Assembly: GCF_004786095.1 (NCBI RefSeq)
Contig: NZ_RHPJ01000001.1
Location: forward strand, 806,001-870,000
Reading direction: 5' to 3'
Source: Serinibacter arcticus
GTDB lineage: Bacteria; Actinomycetota; Actinomycetes; Actinomycetales; Beutenbergiaceae
DNA: 64,000 bases
A model generated the notes under the pieces. It had not been told where the DNA came from and made no database searches. It saw nothing but the letters and a program-made list of their open reading frames with translations. Both the position numbers and the translations under genes were made by a program. Shown piece after piece: positions 46,886 through 55,564 of the stretch (positions are counted from its first letter, which is position 1; each line of letters begins with the position of its first letter).

Positions 46886-47596
46886 TCACCCGCCGTCGTC
46901 CGCCACGAACCGCTGCGGCGCCGCGAGGAATCCTCGCCACCCCCGGACGAGGTCGAGGTCGTCGTACGCGCACGAGCGGATGCCCCACTCCCCCACCTCC
47001 AGCAGGTCGGCACCGGGAAAAGCGGCGAGCACGGGCGAGTGCGTCGAGACGATGACCTGGGATCCGCCGTCGACCTGGTCGCGCAGCAGCCGGACGAGCG
47101 CGAGACAGCCCGAGAGCGACAGGGCGGCCTCGGGCTCGTCGAGCAGCCACAACCCGCGCACCCGCCAGCGCGCGGCGACGAGGTCGAGGAAGGACTCACC
47201 GTGGCTGCGCTCGTGCAGGCGGTCCGGCCAGCCCGAGTCCTCGAGGTAGCTGTAGAACGCGTGCATGGTCTCGGCCCGCAGGAAGAAACCCTTGCGGGGC
47301 GCCCCGGCACCCCTGATCAGGCGGAGGTGCTCGCCGAGCGAGGACTCGGTCGGCCGCGAGACGTGCTGCGCACCGGTCGATCCGCCCTCGGGGTTGAGGC
47401 CGTAGGCGATCGCGATCGCCTCGACGAGAGTCGACTTGCCCGAACCGTTCTCACCGGTGATCACCGTGACCGGGCCGAGGTCGAGCCCGACGGTCAGCAT
47501 CTGCGCGACGGCGGGCATCGTGGCCGGCCAGCGGTCGCGCGGCGCGACGGCGAGCGGGTCCGCCTCGACCCGACGCACCGGCAGCAGCGAGATCAT
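46886..47596 (-). CDS. ABC-type AAA ATPase (single P-loop, RecF/SMC-like fold)
   Basis: A 236-residue protein with Walker A in GENGSGKSTLVEAIA (about residues 44-58), a signature-like stretch HGESFLDL, Walker B LWLLDEPEAALSL, and the D/H-loop VIVSTHSPVLAAFPGADLLEV. This is the short soluble AAA_23/OLD-nuclease-like ATPase type, with no membrane or substrate domain. The role is unknown. Related proteins lie near redox or defence genes. It is coupled to the HxlR regulator gene by ATGA, so both are read from the same divergent promoter region as the fusion enzyme. Confidence 0.82.
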   Translation of the reverse strand: MISLLPVRRVEADPLAVAPRDRWPATMPAVAQMLTVGLDLGPVTVITGENGSGKSTLVEAIAIAYGLNPEGGSTGAQHVSRPTESSLGEHLRLIRGAGAPRKGFFLRAETMHAFYSYLEDSGWPDRLHERSHGESFLDLVAARWRVRGLWLLDEPEAALSLSGCLALVRLLRDQVDGGSQVIVSTHSPVLAAFPGADLLEVGEWGIRSCAYDDLDLVRGWRGFLAAPQRFVADDGG

Positions 47597-47925
47597 CCGG
47601 CGGCGCGCTCGAGGGACGCGGCGTGCGTCCAGCGCATCAGCGGCTGCATCGCCACGAGCAGGGACCGACCGCGATCCGTGAGCGTGTAGCGGACCTGGAC
47701 GGGCGTCGTGGGCACGATCGTCCGCTCGACCAGACCCGCGTGCTGCAGCTCCTTGAGCCGCTTCGCGAGCATCCGGTCCGAGAGGCCCTCCACGGTCGCG
47801 GTGACCTGCGTGAACCGCGTGGCGCCGCGTCCGATCGCGAGCAGGATGCTGGAGGCCCAACGCTGCCCCACCAGCTCCATCACCGGGTTGATGCGTCGGC
47901 ACAGCTCGTCGTCGATCAGCTCCAT
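47593..47925 (-). CDS. HxlR-family transcriptional regulator
   Basis: A 110-residue winged-helix regulator of the HxlR type, with RINPVMELVGQRWASSILLAIGRGATRFTQV and the recognition helix LSDRMLAKRLKELQHAGLVER. The usual N-terminal Cys (sensor of electrophiles or oxidants in HypR/YodB) appears as Cys11 in ELCRRINP when counted from GTG 47931 with its two extra residues, or Cys9 from ATG 47925. ATG 47925 is preferred because GATGGGTGAG lies the right distance upstream. It is divergent from the two-flavin fusion gene and likely controls it. Confidence 0.88.
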   Translation of the reverse strand: MELIDDELCRRINPVMELVGQRWASSILLAIGRGATRFTQVTATVEGLSDRMLAKRLKELQHAGLVERTIVPTTPVQVRYTLTDRGRSLLVAMQPLMRWTHAASLERAAG

Positions 47926-47995
47926 GGTCACTCACCCATCGTAAGCGACTCACCGACACGTTGCCCCGCTCCCGCGCGAGGCGGACGATCGAGAC

Positions 47996-50272
47996 ATGCC
48001 CGACTACGGCCACGACCTCGAGACCGGCGTCTTCCTCACGCCGTCCAACGCCTCCCCGCACGCGCCGGTCCAGCTCGCCCGGGAAGCCGAGGAGCTGGGC
48101 TTCGACCTGGCGACGTTCCAGGACCACCCCTACCAGCCGCAGTTCCACGACACGTGGACGCTCCTGACCTGGGTGGCTGCGAGCACGAGCCGGATCCGCC
48201 TCGCCGGCAACGTGCTCAACGTGCCGCTGCGCCAACCCGCGGTGCTCGCCCGGAGCGCCGCGAGCCTGGACCTCCTCTCGGGCGGCCGGGTCGATCTCGG
48301 CCTCGGCGCCGGCGGGTTCTGGGACGCGATCGAGGCGATGGGCGAGCCGCGCCGCACCCCGGGCCAGGGCGTCACCGCGCTGTCGGAGGCGATCGACATC
48401 ATCCGGGGCATCTGGGCGGCCGACGACCGCTCACCGCTGCGCGTGGCCGGGCAGTTCCACCACGTCGACGGCGCGAAGCGCGGCCCGCGCCCGGCCCACC
48501 CGATCCCGATCGTCGTCGGCGCCTACAAGCCGCGCATGCTGCGCCTCGTCGGGCGGCAGGCCGACGGCTGGCTGCCGTCGCTCGGCTACCTCGGCGAGGA
48601 CGGACTCGCTCCGGGCAACGCGACGATCGACGCCGCCGCCCGCGAGGCCGGGCGCGACCCGCGCGAGATCCGTCGCCTGCTCAACATCCAGGGCGCCTTC
48701 AGCGCCCGCACGACCGGACCGCTCCAGGGCCCGCCCGAGCGCTGGGTCGAGGACCTGCTCGCCCTCGCGCTCGAGGACGGCGTCGGCACGTTCATCGTGG
48801 CCACGGACGATCCGACCACGATGACGACCTTCGCCCAGGAGGTCGTCCCCGACCTGCGCGAGCGGATCGCCGCCGAGCGTCGCGTCCGCGGGACCACCAC
48901 GGGCCCCGTGCTCAGCCCCCGCGCCGCCTCGCTCCGCCGCGACGGGATCGACTACGACGGGCTGCCGACCTCGCTGGTGGGCTCCGCCGTCGAACCCGGA
49001 TCCTTCACCTACCCCCAGCACCGCGCGACGTACATGCGAGGCGGCCGCCCCGGCCTCGTGCTGCGTCCGGGCACGACGGCGGAGGTCGTCGAGGCTCTCG
49101 CCTTCGCCAGGGAGCAGCCCGTGCTCGGGCAGGTGCCGCTCTCGATCCGCTCGGGCGGCCACGGGATCTCGGGCCGCTCGACGAACGACGGCGGGATCGT
49201 CCTCGACGTCGGCCGGCTGGACACGATCGAGGTGCTCGACGCCGAGCGTCGCCTCGTGCGCGTCGGCCCCGGCGCGCGGTGGGGAGCCGTCGCGGCGGCG
49301 CTCGACAGCCACGGCTGGGCGATCAGCTCGGGCGACTACGGGGGCGTCGCCGTCGGAGGGCTGGCCACCGCGGGCGGCGTGGGCCTCCTGGGCCGCGAGC
49401 ACGGGCTGACGATCGACGCCGTGCGCGCCGCGGAGATCGTCCTCGCCGACGGGCGGGCGCTCCGGGTGAGCGACACCGAGCACCCCGAGATCTTCTGGGC
49501 GCTGCGCGGCGCGGGCGCCAACCTCGGCGTCGTCACCGCCCTCGAGCTGGAGGCGGCGGAGGTCGGCGACGTCGGCTGGGTCCAGCTGGCGTTCGACGCG
49601 AGCGACGTGGCCGACTTCCTCACGGGCTTCGGGGCCGCGATCGAGGCGTCTCCGCGCGACGTCACGCTGTTCCTCGTCATGGGGGCGCCGCAGCGCGACG
49701 GTCGTGTGGTCGCGCAGGTCTACGGCGTCGTGGACCACAGCGACCCGGACACCGTGATCGAGCGGCTGCAGCCGTTCGCGGCGCTCGCGCCGCTGATCGG
49801 TCAGCAGGTGCAGATGGCGCGGTACGCGCAGGTGATGGGAGGCGCCTCCGACGCCGCGCACGCCGCCGTCGGCGAGCCGCACTCGCGCTCGACGCTCGTG
49901 GAGCACCTGACGCCCGAGCTGGCCCGCGACGTCGAGGCGCTGCTGCGCTCCGGGGCGACGCACTTCTTCTCGGTGCGGGCGGTCGGCGGCGCGATCTCCG
50001 ACGTCGCGGCGGACGCGACGGCCTACGCGGGCCGGTCGGCGAACTTCTCCGTGACGGCGCTCGGGGGGCACGAGGCGGCCCTGGACGCCGGTTGGGCGGC
50101 GGTGCTCGCGCACGGCGAGGGCACCTACCTCAGCTTCGACACGGGTCCGGCGGCCGACGTCGTCGCCCGGGCCTTCCCGCCCGCCACGCTCGAGCGGCTG
50201 CGCTCGGTCAAGCGCGAGGTCGACCCCGGGAACCTGTTCCGGGACAACGCGTGGGTGATGGCGGGGTCCTGA
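47996..50272 (+). CDS. Fusion of an LLM-class flavin monooxygenase and a covalent-FAD (PCMH) oxidase
   Basis: A 758-residue two-domain protein. Residues 1-290 are a luciferase-like (LLM) FMN- or F420-dependent monooxygenase, with FQDHPYQPQFHDTWTLLTW, GLGAGGFWDAIEAMGEPR and PIVVGAYKPRMLRLVGRQADGW. After a linker (about 290-345), residues 345-758 form an FAD-linked oxidase of the berberine-bridge/6-hydroxynicotine type. SIRSGGHGISG has His389, the usual 8-alpha-histidyl FAD attachment, and the C-terminus ends in VDPGNLFRDNAWV. The second attachment Cys of bicovalent enzymes is Val462. The substrate is unknown. No stop or frame change separates the halves. A strong terminator follows. Confidence 0.88.
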   Translation: MPDYGHDLETGVFLTPSNASPHAPVQLAREAEELGFDLATFQDHPYQPQFHDTWTLLTWVAASTSRIRLAGNVLNVPLRQPAVLARSAASLDLLSGGRVDLGLGAGGFWDAIEAMGEPRRTPGQGVTALSEAIDIIRGIWAADDRSPLRVAGQFHHVDGAKRGPRPAHPIPIVVGAYKPRMLRLVGRQADGWLPSLGYLGEDGLAPGNATIDAAAREAGRDPREIRRLLNIQGAFSARTTGPLQGPPERWVEDLLALALEDGVGTFIVATDDPTTMTTFAQEVVPDLRERIAAERRVRGTTTGPVLSPRAASLRRDGIDYDGLPTSLVGSAVEPGSFTYPQHRATYMRGGRPGLVLRPGTTAEVVEALAFAREQPVLGQVPLSIRSGGHGISGRSTNDGGIVLDVGRLDTIEVLDAERRLVRVGPGARWGAVAAALDSHGWAISSGDYGGVAVGGLATAGGVGLLGREHGLTIDAVRAAEIVLADGRALRVSDTEHPEIFWALRGAGANLGVVTALELEAAEVGDVGWVQLAFDASDVADFLTGFGAAIEASPRDVTLFLVMGAPQRDGRVVAQVYGVVDHSDPDTVIERLQPFAALAPLIGQQVQMARYAQVMGGASDAAHAAVGEPHSRSTLVEHLTPELARDVEALLRSGATHFFSVRAVGGAISDVAADATAYAGRSANFSVTALGGHEAALDAGWAAVLAHGEGTYLSFDTGPAADVVARAFPPATLERLRSVKREVDPGNLFRDNAWVMAGS

Positions 50273-50301
50273 GGACCCCGCCGGGCCTCGGGAGGAACGA
50301 C

Positions 50302-50347
50302 GACGGGCACGGTCGGTCGCCGTCACCGGCGACCGACCGTGCCCGTC
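50302..50347. terminator. Bidirectional terminator between the fusion gene and catalase
   Basis: A 21-base perfect stem (50302-50322 with 50327-50347) and TCAC loop between convergent stops at 50272 and 50354. It is the longest perfect hairpin I found in the window. Confidence 0.9.
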
Positions 50348-50353
50348 AGCGGC

Positions 50354-51883
50354 TCAGGCCTGGGTGACCAGGTCCTCGTCCACGTCCGTGCTCGGCGAGG
50401 AGTTCCCCGCCGTGTCGGCCTCACCGCGGCGCAGCGTCTCGCGCACCACGGTCTCCACGCGGGAACCGAGCTCGGCGTCGACGCTGCTCCAGTAGGCGAA
50501 CGCCTTCACGAGGGTCGGCTCGGAGACGCCGCCGAGCAGGTGCCCGGAGATGTTGCCGACGAGGCGGTCGCGCGCCGCGTCGTCGAGCACCTCGCGCACG
50601 AGCGTGCCGGCCTGACCGAAGTCGTCGTCGGCCTCACGCAGCGTGTAGGCCTGGCGCACGAACTCGGCGTCGGTGGTCCACGCGTCGGTCTCGGTCACGG
50701 CCGAGGGGTCGGCGTGCGGGCCGCCGTGGCTGTTCGGCGCGTACACCGGACGGCCCTTCGGGTAGTTCTCGGTCCGCATCGCCCCCGCCTGGCTGTAGGA
50801 CTGCACGGGCACCTGCGGCGCGTTGACCGGGACCTGCGAGTAGTTCGCACCGATGCGGTAGCGGTGCGCGTCGGCGTAGGAGAACACCCGGCCGAGCAGC
50901 ATCTTGTCCGGCGAGAGGCCGATGCCGGGAACGAGGTTGGACGGCGCGAACGCGGCCTGCTCGATCTCGGTGAAGAAGTCCTCGGGGTTGCGGTTGAGCT
51001 CCATCGTGCCGACCTCGATGAGCGGGTAGTCCTTCTGGGACCACACCTTCGTCAGGTCGAACGGGTTGAAGCGGTAGTCCCGCGCCTCGTCGTAGGGCAT
51101 GACCTGCACGTGCAGCGTCCACGTCGGGAAGTCGCCGCGCTCGATCGCCTCGGACAGGTCACGACGGTGGTAGTCGCCGTCGACACCGGCCATCGCGTCG
51201 GCGTCGTCCTGGCTGAAGAACTCGATGCCCTGGTCGGTCTTGAAGTGGTACTTGACCCAGAACTTCTCGCCGTCGGCATTGATCCACTGGAACGTGTGCG
51301 AGCCGAAGCCGTCCATGTGGCGCCACGTCCGCGGGATGCCGCGGTCGCCCATCAGCCAGGTGACCTGGTGCGCGGAGGCGGGGACGGCCGTCCAGAAGTC
51401 CCACTGCATGTCGTTGTCCCGCAGACCGGTGTCGCTGCGGCGCTTCTGGCTGTGGATGAAGTCGGGGAACTGCATCGTGTCGCGGATGAAGAACACGGGG
51501 GTGTTGTTGCCGACGAGGTCGTAGTTGCCCTCGGACGTGTAGAACTTCAGCGCGAAGCCGCGCGGGTCGCGCCAGGTGTCGGGGCTGCCCTGCTCGCCCG
51601 CGACGGTGGAGAACCGCGCCAGCATCGGGGTCTCGGCGCCGGGCTGGAACAGCTCGGCGCGGGTGAAGCGCGAGACGTCCTGCGTCACGCGCAGCGTCCC
51701 GAAGGCGCCGCTGCCCTTGGCGTGCACGACGCGCTCCGGCACGCGCTCGCGGTTGAAGTGCGCGAGCTTCTCGATCAGGTAGTGGTCGTGCAGCAGGATC
51801 GGGCCGTTCGGGCCGACCGTGAGGGAGTGCTGGTCGCTCCCGACGGGGGCGCCGAAGTCGTTGGTGGTGCGGGGGATCGTCAT
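50354..51883 (-). CDS. katA: Monofunctional heme catalase (clade KatA/KatE small-subunit type)
   Basis: A 509-residue catalase breaking hydrogen peroxide to water and oxygen. The active-site His lies in [13 protein letters not shown], Asn in [11 protein letters not shown], and the proximal heme Tyr in [17 protein letters not shown]-binding residues typical of small-subunit catalases are present (HxFKTDQGI context). The ATG overlaps the fur-like gene stop by four bases, so the regulator and enzyme are one operon, like catR-catA of Streptomyces. Confidence 0.95.
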   Translation of the reverse strand: MTIPRTTNDFGAPVGSDQHSLTVGPNGPILLHDHYLIEKLAHFNRERVPERVVHAKGSGAFGTLRVTQDVSRFTRAELFQPGAETPMLARFSTVAGEQGSPDTWRDPRGFALKFYTSEGNYDLVGNNTPVFFIRDTMQFPDFIHSQKRRSDTGLRDNDMQWDFWTAVPASAHQVTWLMGDRGIPRTWRHMDGFGSHTFQWINADGEKFWVKYHFKTDQGIEFFSQDDADAMAGVDGDYHRRDLSEAIERGDFPTWTLHVQVMPYDEARDYRFNPFDLTKVWSQKDYPLIEVGTMELNRNPEDFFTEIEQAAFAPSNLVPGIGLSPDKMLLGRVFSYADAHRYRIGANYSQVPVNAPQVPVQSYSQAGAMRTENYPKGRPVYAPNSHGGPHADPSAVTETDAWTTDAEFVRQAYTLREADDDFGQAGTLVREVLDDAARDRLVGNISGHLLGGVSEPTLVKAFAYWSSVDAELGSRVETVVRETLRRGEADTAGNSSPSTDVDEDLVTQA

Positions 51884-52353
51884 GCTGGTCCTTCCGGCAG
51901 GGCGGTCGACGCCGTGACCCGGACGGGCCCCGTCGCCTCGGTCTGGCACCGGGAGCAGAGCCCCCAGTAGGTCACCTCGGACTCCGCGAGCGCGAAGCCG
52001 TGGTCGAGTGCGGGCTGGAGGCACACGGCGTGCCCGACGGCGCAGGGCACGTCCACGATGAGGCCGCAGCCCCGGCACACCAGGTGGTGGTGGTTGTCGC
52101 CGACGTCGAGCTCGTACCGCGCGGCGCGCGCACCGGTCGGGTCGACCCGGCGGACGAGACCGCTCAGCGCGAGGGCGTTCAGCACGTCGTAGACGGCCTG
52201 CACCGAGACGGCGTCGAGCGACTCGCGCACCTCGCGCACGACCTCCTCGGCGCTCGCGTGGGGCCGACGGCGGAGCGTCGCCAGCACGGCCAGCCGGGGC
52301 CGCGTCGCGCGCAGGCCACGGCCCCGCAGCGCCGTGACGTCGAAGGCCTCCAT
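51880..52353 (-). CDS. Fur-family peroxide-sensing repressor (CatR/FurA type)
   Basis: A 157-residue Fur-family repressor. The DNA-binding half has [14 protein letters not shown] and [30 protein letters not shown]. The metal half has [18 protein letters not shown] and a second CSRC pair, the structural zinc site. Position before catalase and the His-rich sensor site point to peroxide sensing rather than iron. An imperfect inverted repeat at 52376-52390 just upstream is a likely self-operator. Confidence 0.9.
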   Translation of the reverse strand: MEAFDVTALRGRGLRATRPRLAVLATLRRRPHASAEEVVREVRESLDAVSVQAVYDVLNALALSGLVRRVDPTGARAARYELDVGDNHHHLVCRGCGLIVDVPCAVGHAVCLQPALDHGFALAESEVTYWGLCSRCQTEATGPVRVTASTALPEGPA

Positions 52354-52375
52354 GGCTTCGACCCTACGTTGCTGT

Positions 52376-52390
52376 CTTGAACGATTCCAG
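52376..52390 (-). promoter_or_regulatory. Candidate Fur/CatR operator and promoter of the fur-katA operon
   Basis: On the minus strand, CTGGAA-TCG-TTCAAG is an inverted repeat with one mismatch. It overlaps a possible -35 (TGGAAT), with TAGGGT 17 bases further on as a -10, 23-32 bases from the fur start. Binding here would block the promoter when peroxide is low. The protein-site link is inference. Confidence 0.45.
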
Positions 52391-52444
52391 TGTGGGGACC
52401 CTTACCCGGCTCGATCCACCCGGCCGATCCCCGCGCCGTCGCCC

Positions 52445-52450
52445 TACGCT
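52445..52450 (+). promoter_or_regulatory. -10 box of the 52458 gene (leaderless)
   Basis: TACGCT, 7 bases before ATG 52458. Confidence 0.5.
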
Positions 52451-52457
52451 GACGGGT

Positions 52458-53339
52458 ATGAGCGCCTACCCCGACTACCTGCCCCTGGGCCCCGGCCCGC
52501 GCCCGATCGACGGCGCCGACCTGCTGGCCCGCGTGCGCGCCGTCGCCGGCGACCAGGGACTCGGAGGTGCGCTGGCCGCCGGGATGGACGCGGTCCTGGC
52601 CGGCACGACCGTGATCCTCGACGGCGACGACGTCACCTCGGCCGTGGTGGACGCCACCGGAGTCGTGATCCCCGAGTCGGCCTTCACGTCGGCGGCCACG
52701 GCGGACGCCGCCGACCTGACCGACCTGCCCGCCGTCGTCGGCGAGACGCGCGGAACGATGCACCTCGGCACCTTCCAGGCGCACCCGATCACGGTCGCCG
52801 ACGTCCCGGTCGAGATCGACGCCGAGGTGCGGGACCTCCCGCTGCGGTGGATCGACGCGGCGGACGGGACGGTCGGCGTCGAGCCGCTGCCGCCCACCGC
52901 CGAGCACCCGGTCACCGGGCACCTGCGCGTCAGCGCGCCGAAGGCGGCGGTCCTCGACGCCGTGCGTCGTGTCGCCACGGCCGTCCTGGCCGAGCAGGGG
53001 GTCACGCTGGTGCGGCTCGACGTGGAGCTCACCTCCACCGGGCCGCGCGAGGTGCGGCTGCGGGCCGAGGCCAAGCTGCGCCGGGGGATCCTGTCCGCCT
53101 CGGCGCACGCCAGCGGCACCGCGACCGTCGACAGCGCGCTCGTGCTGCGGTTCTCCGACGTGTCCCTGGGGAGCGCCAACCCGATCGTGGCGGGGCTGCT
53201 CGCCGTCGCTCGCAGTCGCGTCCAGGAGGCCACGCGGCGGCCGATCGACCTGGCCGAGCAGCTGCCGCCGGGTGTCAGGGTCGCCGATGTGCGCCTGGAC
53301 GCCGGTACCGAGCTCGTGCTGAGCGCGCGCCTGGCCTGA
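52458..53339 (+). CDS. Conserved protein of unknown function, DUF2993/LmeA-like C-terminal half
   Basis: A 293-residue acidic protein with no signal peptide or clear membrane span. The second half (about 150-293) is beta-rich, with repeats of V-x-L-x-L-type strands and ends PIDLAEQLPPGVRVADVRLDAGTELVLSARL. This resembles the lipid-binding DUF2993 (LmeA) fold, but the match is by eye. LmeA itself is exported, unlike this one. It stands between the fur-katA operon and hspR, convergent with hspR. Confidence 0.6.
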   Translation: MSAYPDYLPLGPGPRPIDGADLLARVRAVAGDQGLGGALAAGMDAVLAGTTVILDGDDVTSAVVDATGVVIPESAFTSAATADAADLTDLPAVVGETRGTMHLGTFQAHPITVADVPVEIDAEVRDLPLRWIDAADGTVGVEPLPPTAEHPVTGHLRVSAPKAAVLDAVRRVATAVLAEQGVTLVRLDVELTSTGPREVRLRAEAKLRRGILSASAHASGTATVDSALVLRFSDVSLGSANPIVAGLLAVARSRVQEATRRPIDLAEQLPPGVRVADVRLDAGTELVLSARLA

Positions 53340-53354
53340 TCGACGGCGGATCAG
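53336..53354. terminator. Short hairpin between convergent gene ends
   Basis: CTGATC pairs with GATCAG (53336-53341 with 53349-53354) across the two stop codons of the 52458 gene and hspR. Short, so only weak support. Confidence 0.3.
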
Positions 53355-53815
53355 CGCCCGCCGCGCCAGAGCACGAGCGCGCCGGCGCCGGAGGACCGGG
53401 GACCCCCGGAGCCGTCTGTGCCGTCCGCGCCGTCGGACGCCGTCGGGCGGAAGCGCGCCCGACGGCCGCGCGGGACCGACTCGACGTCGCCCGTGGTGCT
53501 CGCGGCGAAGACCCGGGAGCCGGGATCGATGATCGCCCGGAGGCCCTCGAGCGCCGCCAGGAGCGCGGCGTTCTCGCGCTGCAGCTCCAGGATGCGACCG
53601 ATGCCCTCGAGGTTCACGCCCTCCGCGGAGAGGCGCTGCACCTCGCGCAGGGCCGCGACGTCCCGGAGCGTGTAGCGCCGGCCCCGGCCCGCCGTGCGGT
53701 GGGGCACGACGAGGCCGAGCCGGTCGTACTGCCGCAGCGTCTGCGGGTGCATCCCGGCGAGCTCGGCGGCGGCGGACACCGTCAGGACCGGTGCGTCGTA
53801 CGTCCTGGTGACCAT
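53351..53815 (-). CDS. hspR: Heat-shock repressor HspR (MerR family)
   Basis: A 154-residue MerR-family repressor. The helix-turn-helix LTVSAAAELAGMHPQTLRQYDRLGLV is the HspR signature, and the wing ends RRYTLRDVAALREVQRL. The coiled dimer helix (about 75-95) and a disordered tail follow. It binds HAIR sites upstream of dnaK with DnaK as corepressor, closing a feedback loop. It is the last gene of dnaK-grpE-dnaJ-hspR. AGGAGG lies just before ATG 53815. Confidence 0.95.
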   Translation of the reverse strand: MVTRTYDAPVLTVSAAAELAGMHPQTLRQYDRLGLVVPHRTAGRGRRYTLRDVAALREVQRLSAEGVNLEGIGRILELQRENAALLAALEGLRAIIDPGSRVFAASTTGDVESVPRGRRARFRPTASDGADGTDGSGGPRSSGAGALVLWRGGR

Positions 53816-53844
53816 CGCTCCTCCTGGATCCGTGCCGGCGTGCG

Positions 53845-54861
53845 CTACTGGGCCGCGGCCGCCGCGAGCCCGGCGCGCGGGTCCGCCTCGGCCGTCGCGG
53901 CGGCGAACGCCTCGACGGCGCTGCGGGCCGCGTCCGTCAGCCGCTCGGGCACCGCGACCTCGACCGTGACGATGAGATCGCCCGTGCCGGCGGCCGTGGT
54001 GATGCCCTTGCCGCGCACCCGCAGGCGCTTGCCCGACGGCGACCCCTCCGGCACGCGGACGCGCACCGAGCCGCCGTCGAACGTCGGCACGGTGATCGTC
54101 GCGCCCAGCGCGGCCTCCGCGAACGTCACGGGGACGGTGACGCCGAGCGTCGTGCCCTCGAGCGTGAAGACCGGGTGCGGCGTCACCGTGACGGCGACGA
54201 CGAGGTCGCCCGCCGGACCGCCGCCCTGTCCTGGACGACCCTTGCCCCGCAGCCGGATGCGCTGGCCGTCGCGCACCCCGGCGGGGATGCGCACCTTCAT
54301 CGAGCGACCCTCGACCGAGACCGGCATCTCGCCGCCCTCGACCGCGAACCGGAACGGCAGCGTGAGCGTCGCGGTCAGGTCGGCCCCCTGCTCGGGTCCG
54401 GCGAAGCCGGCGCGACGACGTCCGCCGGGGCCGGCCGCTCCCCCGAACATCCCGGACAGGATGTCCTCGAAGCCGCCGCCACCGCCGCCGAAGCGGGCAC
54501 CGCCGGGCGCACCGGAGGCGCCGGGTCCACCCTGGCCGCCGCTGAAGACCCCACCGAAGAGGTCCTCGAAGCTGCCGCCACCGCCGCCGGGGCCGCCGGC
54601 GCCCGCGGTGAAGCGGGGTCCGCCGCCGGCCATGGCGCGCAGGCCGTCGTACTGCTTGCGCTGCTCGGCGTCGGACAGGACGGCGTACGCCTCGCCGATC
54701 TCCTTGAAGCGCGACTCGGCCTTGGCATCACCCGGGTTCTGGTCGGGGTGGTAGGCGCGGGCCTGCTTGCGGTAGGCCTTCTTGATGGCCGCGTCGTCGG
54801 CATCCTTGGGCACGCCGAGCATGGCGTAGAAGTCCTTCTCCAACCAGTCCTGGCCGCTCAC
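53845..54861 (-). CDS. dnaJ: DnaJ/CbpA-type J-domain cochaperone (no zinc finger)
   Basis: A 338-residue J protein. The J domain (about 9-75) has [10 protein letters not shown] with the HPD triad. A long Gly/Phe-rich linker (about 78-150) holds a repeated [15 protein letters not shown] motif. Two beta-barrel substrate domains follow. The CxxCxGxG zinc repeats of class A DnaJ are absent, so this is a class B (CbpA-like) protein. It stimulates DnaK ATPase and brings substrates. It lies 67 bases after grpE. Confidence 0.94.
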   Translation of the reverse strand: MSGQDWLEKDFYAMLGVPKDADDAAIKKAYRKQARAYHPDQNPGDAKAESRFKEIGEAYAVLSDAEQRKQYDGLRAMAGGGPRFTAGAGGPGGGGGSFEDLFGGVFSGGQGGPGASGAPGGARFGGGGGGFEDILSGMFGGAAGPGGRRRAGFAGPEQGADLTATLTLPFRFAVEGGEMPVSVEGRSMKVRIPAGVRDGQRIRLRGKGRPGQGGGPAGDLVVAVTVTPHPVFTLEGTTLGVTVPVTFAEAALGATITVPTFDGGSVRVRVPEGSPSGKRLRVRGKGITTAAGTGDLIVTVEVAVPERLTDAARSAVEAFAAATAEADPRAGLAAAAAQ

Positions 54862-54928
54862 GGGCGCCTCCTTCCGTCGTCCATCGGTCCTCCGAGGCGG
54901 TCTCGGCGGGGGGCGGTGCTGCTGACGA

Positions 54929-55564
54929 TCATTCCGGTCCGACGACGCCCACGCGAGCCGGGCGGATGACGGCGCTGCCGCGGCGGTAGCCGGGCTGCGC
55001 GACCATCGAGACGGTCGTCGCCGTCGCGTCGGCCGACGTGGCGTGCATCAGCGCCTCGTGGTGGGCGGGGTCGAACTCGTCGCCCACCGCCCCGAACCGC
55101 TCGACCTCGAAACGCGCCACCAGCACCTGCTCGAGCTTCTCCGCGACGGCCAGGAAGGGCCCGTCGAGGTCGCCGTGCTGCCGCGCGAGCGCGATGTCGT
55201 CGAGCACGGGCACGACCGCCTCCACGACGTCGGCGCGACCGCGGTCGCGCGCCGCCGCCTCCTGCTCGCGCGAGCGCTTCACGAACGCGTTGTAGCGCTG
55301 CTCGATGTTGTAGGCGTCGGCCTTGGCGCGGGCGAGCTGGTCCTGCAGGTCCAGCAGCTCCGCGCGCTGCTCGTCGGCCTCGGGCGCGCCCTCGACCGCC
55401 TCACCGTCGGTGCCGGCCACGCCCTCGGCGCCCGACGACGGGACCTGCGTCCCGTCGTCGGCCACGTCGGCTGCGTCGCGGCGCTCGTACGTCTCCGGGT
55501 CCATCCGCCGCTTGTCGCGGATGATGGGCTGCTCCGGCTGGTCGTCGTACGAGGCCCCGGTCAC
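54929..55564 (-). CDS. grpE: Nucleotide exchange factor GrpE
   Basis: A 211-residue DnaK exchange factor. An acidic disordered N-terminus (1-65) is followed by the long coiled coil ([35 protein letters not shown]) and the beta domain ([20 protein letters not shown] ... VGVVGPE). The GTG start overlaps the dnaK stop by four bases (GTGA), so translation is coupled to dnaK. Confidence 0.96.
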   Translation of the reverse strand: MTGASYDDQPEQPIIRDKRRMDPETYERRDAADVADDGTQVPSSGAEGVAGTDGEAVEGAPEADEQRAELLDLQDQLARAKADAYNIEQRYNAFVKRSREQEAAARDRGRADVVEAVVPVLDDIALARQHGDLDGPFLAVAEKLEQVLVARFEVERFGAVGDEFDPAHHEALMHATSADATATTVSMVAQPGYRRGSAVIRPARVGVVGPE

